A stretch of 64,000 bases of DNA from Tigriopus japonicus. Taxonomy: Eukaryota; Arthropoda; Copepoda; Harpacticoida; Harpacticidae. The stretch covers positions 5,779,123-5,843,122 of the forward strand of contig CM021317.1 in the NCBI GenBank assembly GCA_010645155.1, read 5' to 3'. A model generated the notes under the pieces. That model had not been told where the DNA came from and made no database searches. It saw only the letters and a list, made by a program, of their open reading frames with translations. This document shows positions 1 through 11,000 of this stretch, in pieces. Numbering within the stretch: position 1 is the stretch's first letter; the number at the start of each line of letters is the position of its first letter. The position numbers and the translations under genes are program-made.

Positions 1-281
1 AAAAGAGCATGAGATGTCCAAAGGGTTACAATACTTTGGATTGAACTGATATTATTTAATAATTAGCCAAGTCCATTAAGTGAGTTTACCAATAGGTGAA
101 CAAAGTAGAACATTGTGTTCAAGTAATGGATAATTGATTGTACCGTATTGTTTTGTGAAAACACTTAGTCAAGTGGGACCAGCCAGTCTTATGCGCATAC
201 TCTTTTTATTATATTAGCTCTACACAATCCCTAAGACCGATAGTCAAAACACTAAAAGTCGATTCTTATTTATTTTGTCAG

Positions 282-667
282 CGTTTGGATCGCCTAAGAT
301 ACTGCGTTCCCTTGAATCTAATTCCCCCATGGGACCTGGGTCGGGTGCCCTCTCCACTCAGAAGAAGACTTGCCCCTACTGCTTCCAACAACTCTCATGG
401 CACGCCCTCTCTCGGCACATTCGAGATATGCACAAGGCCAAATCGGGCTCAGTCACCTGCGAGTTTTGCCAAAAGACCTTCCGAAATACGAACTCCCTTG
501 GGTGTCACAAGTGGCGATTTCACAACAAGGATTCTCGCAAAAGTCGCTCGGGATCGGGAACCGAACCCTCCTCCACAGTCTCCAATGTGGATGGAATGAC
601 TAGTTTAGAAGGATTTTCTAATCCAACACCGTCTCCTTCTCATCAAGAAGAGGCCCAAAATACATAA
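282..667 (+). CDS. Terminal exon of a C2H2 zinc-finger transcription factor (BTB-ZF type likely)
   Basis: The exon opens after a pyrimidine-rich acceptor (tttattttgtcag, AG at 280-281) with two bases of a split codon and runs to TAA at 665-667. It encodes about 128 residues with two adjacent zinc fingers. The first is CPYC...HIRDMH, with 11 rather than the usual 12 residues between the second Cys and first His. The second is CEFC...HKWRFH, with normal spacing. A Ser/Pro/Thr-rich tail follows. Paired fingers on a single 3' exon are typical of alternatively spliced arthropod BTB zinc-finger genes (tramtrack, lola and broad types), which bind DNA in the nucleus. The BTB domain would lie in exons left of the window, so the subfamily is an inference. 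No in-frame ATG is needed because this is an internal-to-terminal exon. Confidence 0.7.
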
Positions 668-1424
668 TGAGGATTGGCGGTGGTGGAAAAACGAATCCGT
701 GTGCCTTAAAGCTTGTCTTGTCTTCCACTCAAGGAAATCTTTTTATGTCCCACGAGTAAAGATAAGCTGAACCATGTCTCATGGTGTCTTCTGGTCAATT
801 TCAATCCTATCTCTACCCGGGTGAACAAACAATCTCGACACCCCAAGATGCAAGTACTACAGTACATATTCACGGTACACATGGTAGTTTGATAAACTTG
901 AACTTTCAACAAAAACTGATGATTTCCCTTCCTCACCCAGAATGTCAAATTCGCACATACTTACTACACGTGGTAACACCCCTTTCAAACACGGAAACAA
1001 CAAACAACACAAATTGCATTTTTATGAAGCACAACTGGTTTCTAGTTTTCGCAATGCAAGGCGAGGACTGACAGCAAATTTAGTCCCTAAAATATCATGA
1101 AACATCCAAAGCGACATGCTAGTCTTAAAACCTTTCGAGGCATTATCTATCACATCTCCTATTTGATTTTTCATAATAACATTGATAATATTATTATTGA
1201 TTTCATATGCATGAGAATCTTGTAATATATTCCCACAATCAAGCAAACATAAGTAAGCTCTATTGTAAAATATACATGAATGCAATAAATATATTTCTGA
1301 TCAGAGCTGACGCATTGAATCCGCGAAAACAACTTAAAATCGCTGATTATCCAGACTATAGGATGGTGCTGGACTCGATTTTTAACATGACAGTGTTGCA
1401 AACTCCAAAAGAAAAAGCAAAGTA
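668..1424. other. 3' flank of zinc-finger gene, no gene recognised
   Basis: Downstream non-coding sequence. Short open frames on both strands have no recognisable motif. A possible polyadenylation hexamer (AATAAA) lies near 1283-1288, about 0.6 kb after the zinc-finger stop codon. Confidence 0.4.
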
Positions 1425-1683
1425 GGTCGGTTGTTGAGGTAGTTTTGAAGTATAGTAGAAGCATACCTAGAAGCATAAAAGAAGCATGAAAGAAGCACAT
1501 GACGCGTAGTAGAAATAACCATGCTCGATCAAGTTTCGTTACATAAGCTGCGATTGAAAAACGCAGCTTATGTAGCCAAACTTGATCGAGCATGATTATT
1601 TCTACTCCGTGTCATGTGCTTCTTTTGTGTTTCTAGGTATGCTTCTACAGTACTATACTTCCAAACTACCTCAACAACCGACC
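1425..1683. mobile_element. Foldback MITE copy 1 (GGTCGGTTGTTGAGG family)
   Basis: A near-perfect palindrome. The left arm starts GGTCGGTTGTTGAGGTAG and the right arm ends with its reverse complement (CTACCTCAACAACCGACC). The arms are about 115-125 bp and meet at a short centre near 1555. The same arms recur at 5598-5863, so this is a repeat family. It contains no coding capacity and is a non-autonomous element. The superfamily is unknown. Confidence 0.8.
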
Positions 1684-1796
1684 TTATTATATAGCGAAAT
1701 TGATCGAGCATGATTATTTCTACTTCGTCTCATTTGCTTCTTTTATGCTTCTACATATGCTTCTACTATACTTCAAAACTACCTCAACAACCGACC
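1684..1796. repeat. Extra right arm of the foldback MITE
   Basis: Directly abutting the full palindrome is a second copy of its right arm, from the TTGATCGAGCATGATTATTTC segment to the CTACCTCAACAACCGACC end. It looks like a partial duplication or a truncated second insertion. Confidence 0.65.
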
Positions 1797-2418
1797 TCTT
1801 AAGAACATTTTTCAAAAAGATTTAAATATGATAGGGGGCAAATTGGCAAATGACTTCAGCCCTCCAGATTTGGCCCTTTGTTATTGAAAGATATTCAAGA
1901 ACGAATGCATTGTATGTATAATGCTAAACCTTCTGATTTTGTAAGATATTCATGAAAGTATTTATCACAAATGTCAAATGATATTGTAATGTAATGGTTT
2001 TGGGATCCGTAATGACTCCAATCGCAGCAATGGAGAATCACCGATTAAATCATTCATTGTTCGGTGGATTCTCTATGATGATTTCCATTCCACTACAATA
2101 TTTTGATTGGCATTCTCGTTGCTTTTGACCTTGTTTAGGCCGGCGTTTTTCTAAAATATAGGTGAAATCAATTTTGCCGAGTAATTTTCAATGGCTCTTT
2201 CCATCAACATTTTCGAAGCACACATTCAAAGTTTTGGTAGTGGGACAAATAAATCTTTGCTTGTTGGCAAAATCATTGTTAAAAAATCATGTCAATTTTG
2301 TTTCTTTTGGAGCTCTGCAAGCTATTTGCTCACATTAAAAAACAAGTCTATGACCTGTACAGAAGGGTAGGGAACTTGAAAGAAGGTGATAAACAAAAAA
2401 GGGAGCTGGGATGGGGAG
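1797..2418. other. AT-rich intergenic sequence
   Basis: No gene recognised. A small hairpin lies at about 2032-2076, where GAGAATCACCGA and TCGGTGGATTCTC flank a loop of about 16 nt. Confidence 0.35.
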
Positions 2419-2545
2419 TAATTGTAATTGTAATTAATAACATTTTTGGGCCAAGTAATTGTAATTGTAATTAATTACAATTTTGGTCCAAGTGATTGTA
2501 ATTGTAATTAATTACAATTTTGGCCATGTAATTGACGAATTTTCA
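2419..2545. repeat. GTAATTGTAATTAATTACAATT tandem repeat
   Basis: Roughly three imperfect units of a self-complementary AT-rich motif (GTAATTGTAATTAATTAC followed by a TTTTGG spacer). Related GTAATTGAC and GTAATTGTC motifs reappear at 3059-3095, on the far side of a transposase fragment. Confidence 0.6.
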
Positions 2546-3084
2546 ATTACAAATTACCAATTACTTTTAAAAATCTTACTTCACCAAATTAACCATAAAA
2601 CCAATTTATCAGTTTTGACTTGCAAAACAATTATTTTGTCATCAATTTGCGGTCAACGTGATGCCACGAGCAGGTAGCTTTTGTTACAATACACACCCAA
2701 GCTTTGATTTTTTAAATACTTTTAAACTGCAAGAGCTTTTGACTATGATTTTTGTGTCAGGATTTAGGGCTTTTCCTAACCAAGGGCAGACAAATGAGGC
2801 ACAAACATAAAGTTTTAAACCATCGGAATGCTTGTACAACATTCGCGTTTTCTGAAAAAGAAAAATATGCCTTGTGATTGATGGTATAATATTTTTGATA
2901 TTTAAGCCGTTCAAAAGCTTTTGGTTTTTGTGAATCACTCTTTCATATTAACTTTTGAGCCATTATAAGTTGCTGTTGTTGCATCGCTGCTTTAAAATGG
3001 CAGATCTATTTATTTTTCATCGTTTTGAAAAGGCAAAAGGGTGAAAGAAACGGAAGAATTGTAATTGACATGTAATTGTCATGT

Positions 3085-3762
3085 AACTGTAATTGAAGTC
3101 GACGGCGACGGACACTGGCACAGCTTTTCTTAATATAATCCTCCTTTTTGAGGGTGCTTAGTCCTGAATTTGCCCTGGACCTGGTCAATGGATTCAGCAA
3201 GATAGCCGTCCGTCATTTCTGCGGTTTGATAGAAAAGATTTTGACCTTGTCGCCATTCCTCTTCAGGAAATTGAGAACCTTTTTGCATCTTTGGAGTCTT
3301 ATCTCCTTCAAACTTTCTGTCAGAAGGTGCCTCACCGTTCTGGCATAGGATTTGAGGCCCAAATCATCCCGAATAGCCAGGCTGATGGTGCTGTGAGCAA
3401 TCCTCAATCTCGAGGGTGCCCATGGAGGTTGTGGTATCTTCCGCAACATTGGCCTTGAGCTTCTCCAAAAACTTAACAGACCTCTTTCGATTATGTCCAC
3501 CACTACCTTGAGACCTCTCAACACCCTTGCCCTCACGAATGGTCTTCAAGATATTGTATGCAGTCCGCTTGCTGACTCCAACAATTTTTGCACCCTTCTC
3601 AGGACCAATTCCTGCGCGAAACAAATCTGACATCCGCTGCCTTTTGGCCAGTTGCTCCGATATTTCTGGTTGTTGCTTGAATTCTTTTTTTTCGCAAAAC
3701 AATGTATTGTTATCTACTTTTACACAACAATCTAGTGCTTTTGGTTTTGGCGGCAGATTCAA
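3085..3762 (-). pseudogene. Mariner/Tc1-like transposase, internally deleted
   Basis: Read on the minus strand from about 3762. The first part has a helix-turn-helix (...GIGPEKGAKIVGVSKRTAYNIL) and a GSGGHNRKR hinge. After a frameshift near 3410-3420 comes a second DNA-binding segment (AIRDDLGLKSY...RHLLTE...RLQRCKKVLNFLK). The sequence then skips to a transposase C-terminus (EDYIKKSCASVRRR, about 3095-3150). The whole catalytic DDD/E core between these is missing. This is therefore a dead, internally deleted copy. It is a different element from the one at 32337-33644, although both belong to the IS630/Tc1/mariner group. Confidence 0.75.
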
Positions 3763-3817
3763 ACAAAATCTACTGCAAGTTTTGGTCGGTTACTCTGTAT
3801 CTTTAATTATTTGCTGA

Positions 3818-5031
3818 TTTTGAACTTTTATCCTCCGCTAGGACATAGCCCTTTATCTTTTTGCATTCTTTGAAGAATTGGTCAGTTAATCTAACTTTTA
3901 ATGCTCTTTTGAAAGCATCGTCTGAAACATGAAGGTTTTCAAATTTACTTTTGTTCCACAGAATTTGGATTACGATTTGTAAAATTGAACATTTTGAACC
4001 AACTACAAAGCTTTGTTGTTTGAAACAAGGCAATTCGGAAAATTACCTTTCCCCAAAATCAAACAGCTATAATTCATCTTAGAAAACAATAATTTTTAAA
4101 AATAGAAATGTTCACAAAGCCCTTGTTTTAGTCAGTTGACGTAGAGCTACAAGTGGTTAAAATATAAGTACTAATAACTAGTACCGTTCCATGAGAGATT
4201 GTCCCCCGTCTGAAAATGAAGTCTCCCATACACTTTGTCACAAAAATTACAATAACAATATTTTCCTTCATTCCATAGCTTCCAAGTTTCCGTTTGACTA
4301 TCATGACTCATTCTTGGATTAGGTCTTCTTATTAGTGCATTGGTTTTAAATCATCGAGCTAGAATAATGTGGAGGAGTGAGTGGCAATTCGCTTTAATGG
4401 ACAAACAGAAATTCTCTCGAAAGAAATAGAAGAGTTGCCAACATTTTCCCAGAACGAAAGCACACTCAAACTCGAAGATCGATATAAGCCTAACTCTCCT
4501 CTCATTCCACAATTTTACGGGGTTTTTCATCAAATCTTAAATCATGAGGCACTTATATTCAAGCGGAAAAATGCTCCTTCACTTTCCGCTTGAAATTTTT
4601 GAACCAGGTCAAGCAAGTGGCTATTTTCCCCTTGTTTCATGGTCCGCGTCTTCGAATAAAAGCCCCTTCTATGCTGATTGAACTCCTTGAGTAGAAGAAC
4701 AAAATCCAAAACATCTCCGGGTCAAAATCTCCAATTTAACCTCCAACCTTTTCTAACTTGTCCAATTTCCAAGCATTTGCATTGTCAGTTGTATTTGAAG
4801 ATTCTCGGACTAGAACACGGATGCTCATGGTGCCGTTGACAATGGAAACGATGCGACAAAGTATCTAACTACCTACTGAACTCGCGGAGAAGACGATAGA
4901 AAACCTAGCCATTCAATCAACCGTCCAAATGAGACGAGACACCGTCCAGTGCAAAAAAGCTTGTCATTTTGACAACACTCAGTCAGTCAGCCAGCAGTGG
5001 TGTGGTTACTGGTTATCAACCATCCATCACA
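3818..5031. other. Intergenic and upstream region of the SAMD11-like gene
   Basis: No coding sequence recognised. The last few hundred bases before 5032 (about 4750-5031) are less AT-rich and probably hold the promoter and 5' untranslated region of the gene that starts at 5032. No TATA box could be assigned with confidence. Confidence 0.35.
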
Positions 5032-8000
5032 ATGAACGGCAACAAGCCAATGGTGGGACACGAGTTTATGCGTCAATTGTGTTCCTTGAACCCCCAATTT
5101 GCGTCCTCGGTCCTCGAGGACTACATCAGACCCATTGTGCGGGATGAGGATGTGGTGTTGGAGATCGAGTGTGGCACGAATTCGGCTTTACTCTATCTGT
5201 CAAGGTTGTGCCAAGGCAGCAAAGGGCCGTGTATTTGGTTCCAAGAGGCGTGGCTCACGCCCAATGAGTTCCAATACATTTCGGGCAGAGAGACGGCCAA
5301 AGATTGGAAGCGTTCCATACGGCATTGCGGGAAGAGTATGAAGCTTCTGCTCACCAAAGGCATCTTGAGCACCCATCCACCCATTTGCGATTGTGATGGC
5401 TGTCGGATTTCGTCCCCAGTGGTATGTGGATCAATTTATGTAATAGATGAGGTGACCTGTCATCCAATTGTTGAAGTGTAGGCAACACATCAATGATAGC
5501 GTGACATTGATTAACTAGAGTTATGCAAAATTCAATTGAAATGGGCGAGTTGAAGGATTTGAAACACATTATAATTTTGTAAGAGTTGGTGTTTGTAGGT
5601 CAGTTGTTGAGGTAGTTTTGAAGTATAGTAGAAGCATATCTAGAAGCATAAAAGAAACACAAAAGAAGCATATGAATTAAGGTAGAAATAGCCATGCTCA
5701 ATCAAGGTTTACTACATAAATTGAGTTTTTTTAATCGCAGCTTATGTGGTGAAACTTGATCGAGGATGGTTTTTTGTACTTCGCCTCATATGCTTCTTTC
5801 ATGTCTCTTTTATGCTTCAAGATATACTTCTACTATACTTCAAAACTACCTCAACAACCGACCTTATGATGACCAGTGGTCGTGACAAAATGTAAATCTT
5901 ACACGAAAAAAGTTGTGTCTAGTAAAATTTCAATTTGCCTAAAAACTATTGAGTTGTGCTTTGAAATCAATTTTCGGAGATCGAGGATCTGCTTGGATTT
6001 TTTGTACTTTAAATTGTTTCTTAGACAATGTAACATGCGACCCATTATAACTAGCTTGAATGCAGGGTAATCCGTATTTAGTGACCCATGCCAATCAAAG
6101 AATTGCTCGAAACACAATAATGGCACACTAATATTGAAAACATATCACTTGAAGGAAACGTCCATGGGTATACGCGTAGCAAGTCTTGTGAAATTGATCG
6201 ACATGTTTAGAAACAATAAGTTCGTATCCAGTAGGGCCTAGTCTATCCTACAGCTCTCAAGTATAGAGTAAAATCATGAGATGCGACCTCTTGCGGGCTC
6301 CAGTGGTCAGACCCAAGAGGCAAAATTTCACTACAATAGCATTTGATTTTAACCATTTCTCGACCATTAGGTGTTGTCCCATCGCCCCGACGACTTTTTT
6401 TTTCAAAAATGAGAACCATGATAGGATGGAACAGTTTGTGAGGTTTAATCAGTGGGTCAACCTCTGTAATAATTGAAGAAATTGGTGTTTCAAGGTCTCA
6501 ATTTTGTCACTTCTTGAAAAATCTTTGATGCATCAGTGCTCAGTTTTGCTCTATGAAAGTGTTCCAAGACTTTTAATACAATTTTCAATGTTAAAATATC
6601 ATAATGAAGATATTTTTGTAAAGGTTACAAAAGTACTTTAGGCTTAAAAAATGCCAATAATAATAGGCTTAAATACCTATATCCATTAATGATTTTAATG
6701 GTTTTAAGAGATTTAGTAAAGTTAAATAATTTACTAAATAAACAGCAAAATAATAAAGCTAATCCAAGAAGCACGGAAATCATGGAGTGGGAGGCTAGAA
6801 ATGAGAATTATGATTTCCAATAGAAACAAACCATTTGCGTTCTTTTGCAAGTGAGACCTAGCTTGAATTGAGAAAAAACACGTATTTCAAATTTCAGCCC
6901 AATTGAATGCCGGAGTGAAAAGTTATGCCTTCTCAAACTTATGTACTGAAGAGAGCATAGAATGAATGAACTCGCCCTTTTGCGTAAAACGATTACCACA
7001 AAAGGGCTAGTTCATTCATTCTCGGTAGGATTTGCACGAAGCTTTGAGAGAGCAGAACTTTTGACTCCGACGTTCGATTGAGCTGAAAATTGAAGTACGT
7101 AGTCTACTCGACAAAAGAAATGTCTCATTAGCCGAAGGATGCAATTGAATAGTACTTAGTGGAAAGCATTATTCTCAGTGCTAGCCTCCCACTCCATGAT
7201 TCCAGTGCTTCTTGGCTAATTTAAATTGAACACCATAGCAAAATAGCAAAATATCTTCATTATGATACTCTGACAATGAAAAATGATATTGAAAGTCTTG
7301 AAACATTTTCTTAGAGTAAAGCTAAGCACTGACACATCAAACAATATTCAAGAACTGTCAAAATGGATACTTTGAACAACGATTTTTTTTAATTATTTCA
7401 AAGTTAAACCTGTTGATTAAACTATTTCTATTGCTATTTCATCTTATCATGGTCCTGATTTTTGAAAAAAGTCGTTGGCACGATTGGAACACCAAATGGT
7501 CGAGAAATGGTTCTAATCAAAAGTTATTGTAGTCAAATTTTGCCTCTTGGGTCTGAAGTTCTGAGCGCAGGAGCCGCAAGAGGTCGAATCTCATGATTTC
7601 ACTCTATACTTGAGAGCTCTAGTCTAGCTTTGACTGCACATTACGTAGCGTAATCGTGACTGAATTGCTAAGAGTAAGTAAATAAAGTCTTAGCCTGGAC
7701 TTTTCTTGTTATTTCTAATAAAAAACGCTTTGGCATCTCATTTTATCATTAAGGTAAGGGAACGTGAATTTCGTACTACACTGTTTACTTGAGGATTCCA
7801 GTTAAACAAATATTCTTGAATCGCATTTTCATTTTTGCACTCAGAACTAAAACTGTAGGTCGGATGTTAATTGCTCGAATGCAAATAGCTGGAGTATACT
7901 AAACTTTGTCAAAATATCCTTGTTCGGGAGTAGTCCGTATTCCTAGGTTGTCCTTAAAGCACAGTTGATGTATTGAGAGTACACTCGAGCAACCCTATTC

Positions 8001-11000
8001 CAATTGTTCTTTAGTATAATCGAACTATTTGACTTACAGTGCAGTTAGTCAAACTAAGGGAAACATATCGTATTCCAACAAAGTCTTGAGGATTAACAAC
8101 ACACGGCTTATGTTCAGAAATCATGCTAAAGAATGTTTTCTTCGGTGCTGTTTCGGTATTCAGTTACTTTGGAATGGTGTTTTTGGTCAATTTTGGCATA
8201 ATTTAGGCGAATTCTGACATATTGTTAGCCTGTTCTTTTTGTCAAAAATAGTTGCAACTTTGGTATTTGTTACCTACCACCTTAACCACAAAAATAGCAA
8301 CTTTATCCGAACCCTATAAATAAAGATATGTTACGGGCTGATTTACGGACTGATGTTTGTCTCGATGAAAGATGTTTTCGCTGAAAGCTATTCTAATTTG
8401 GAATTTATCAAGCATGTTTTTTCTGCTTTAAATTTCCCGGTACTTCGTGAGTTCAAGACAGGCCCGAAATGGATGAGATTTTTTGCTCTCACTTATGTCC
8501 GGAATGCTCAGTCTATATTCCTTAACATTTCCTTAACATTTTGATTGTCACGGGTATGCTCAGTTTTGATTTCAAGCTTCCTTTGAAAACAGAACAATCA
8601 AAAAAAATCTGACTTCTTGAAAACGTTGAAGGCAGGTAAAAATAGAGTGACAAACGTAAAGCAAATTAATCAAAGAAGGTCTGAAAACAAATGTGATTGC
8701 TTCGTTTTCTAGAGATAAGTTTGCTGTCAAGATACAAACTTTGAAAGTTAAACAAAAGGAATGTACTATTAAGAACAGAAATGTAAGTTTGTAAAAAATG
8801 TAAAAACAAATTGGACCTTGATACAAACATTGTTATGTTTTCGAAATTACCAAATACAGTACATGTCTTCGTTACCGTACGATGGTATTTTGAGTCCAAA
8901 TGCTAAAAATTTGATGTAAAACTTTGCATCACTTAGTACCCTCTTTTAAAGATGTCTTTCAAAAATATATTGCAAGCACGTATACCGAAGCATGGTCAAA
9001 ATAATGATCGTTGAGTTGGTCACATAAAAAGATTGCATTTATACACGGCTTAGCAAAGTTATTTTGACCTTACACCCTGACACGAAAGTTGTGTTGTCGT
9101 CATACTTTGAGCTTAAAAATGACGGCAATGCGTGGACACTTTGGCGCAATCAAATCACCCATGTGCCCCAACAAGTGCCTAGACTATTTTTTGATTAGTT
9201 AGGATATAATTTAACGGCAAATAGGTGACAAATTATTTCTGGAACAGCAATTGTCAACTTGATGTCTGGCGTTTTCTTTTTGCACGGTTCCATCTGCCTT
9301 TAAACCGCTGTGAAAAAATAGTGAATGGCGGGAATCAAATTTTTCTCGGTTTTGAAGAAAGAAGACTAGTTTTGGAACACCTCTAACCAAGAATAACGGG
9401 AAATTTTACCGTCCGTCATAATTCGTGGAATCTCAACCGTTCATCAAAGTTTTAGGCAAAGGGAAGACACCTGAAAAAGTGCGGAAAAACGTTGAGTCGT
9501 CCACACTTTCCACTTTGGTTGATAGCATCCCAAATATCATTTCCGAGGAAGAAGAGACCAGTTGGGGACAGATTAGATGTCAAGTCGTTCAAAGCTATTC
9601 TTACATAATGAAAATATTTTGGTTCAAAATTACGACAAAACTTTCGTGTCAGGGTGTACTTACACAAACAAGTTAACCTCTTAATGTCATTAAAATTCCT
9701 GTTGTTATTTCTCCATGAATCAAAGATAACTAAAAGTTGTTTGTCAGGGGTGAAAGGTTAAAGTTGAAAGCTCCAATAACCGTTCATCCAGATTTCCTCC
9801 TCAAAATGATTTATCAATTGGTGTCACAATGGGCTATTGATATTAGTGATGTGTTTCGAACCAGGAGTGCTGCTATTTTTGACTCGGAAGTTTATCGCTG
9901 GTAATTAGGGCAGGCTGTTTTGAACTTTTTGAAAAGACCTAAACAGGGACCGATTTGGCAACACTCGAACTAGTTCGATTTCGAGTTCCATCCATGCATA
10001 GCTATAAAAATGGATTTCGAGTTGGCAGTGCTGCCATATTTTATGGCAGATAAGGTCTTTTGCCTGTTGAGGACTTTAATTGTGGTCAAATTTTTGACCC
10101 TAAAAACCAAAATGGCAAAACTCTGCCAACTCGAAACACATCAGTAATTGATATATGCAAACTGATTCGTCTCTGTACAGCTCTCTAGTCGCCTAAACTA
10201 AATAACGCCTGGATCAGTCTTTCTATTTCTAGCAGTGCATTGCTTCAGAGTTCACATTACAGAGCTTTGACTGATTTGATTGAAGTTATTGTAAAACAAT
10301 TCTCATTCTATGGGATTACTTCACCGCCTAACTGCTTGACCCTATAATCCGACCAATTTCGTTCAATGTCGGTTGTTATTCTCAAACCGGATTGGCTGGA
10401 GACTATAGAAAAGCAGTCATAAAGTTAATCGGAAAGGCCACGAATATATCATGATTTAATATACATCTCGACTCAAAGTTGTTCCTCAAGTCATACTCCT
10501 GATCCTGAAAGAAACAAAAAATGTATTTAAGATTTATCTAGGGGCTTTGTTTAATTGAAAGTCAGACCCTGAGCTCCGCCTATGAAATGATGCTCTGTTC
10601 TCGCCCACTTCCAAAAAGCAACTTAATATTTGAAAATGTAAACCCTCTCATTGGTCTGCAAAACACATTTTTTTTTCTTTGTGACGAAGTTTTGATGATG
10701 GCTTCAAAAAAGCATGTTTTATTTGATCTTAGTGTAATATTTATACGACAAGGACAGGAATGTTATACCGATGAACAAAATTACTGCCACCTGCATCTCT
10801 CCAATGAAGATAAGAATTGTTTCAAAGATCCATGTCCATTGACGTGAGACCACGTAAGCTTCGCTTTTTTTGGAAGTGTCAATTTGAGGCTTAGACTTAC
10901 ATTAGTCATCCACTAGAGAATGAATACACAAATTGAGCAGCCTAGAGAGGAGCAAGCCCCATTTGCACAGGATCGCATCGTTACGTTCTTAACACATTAC

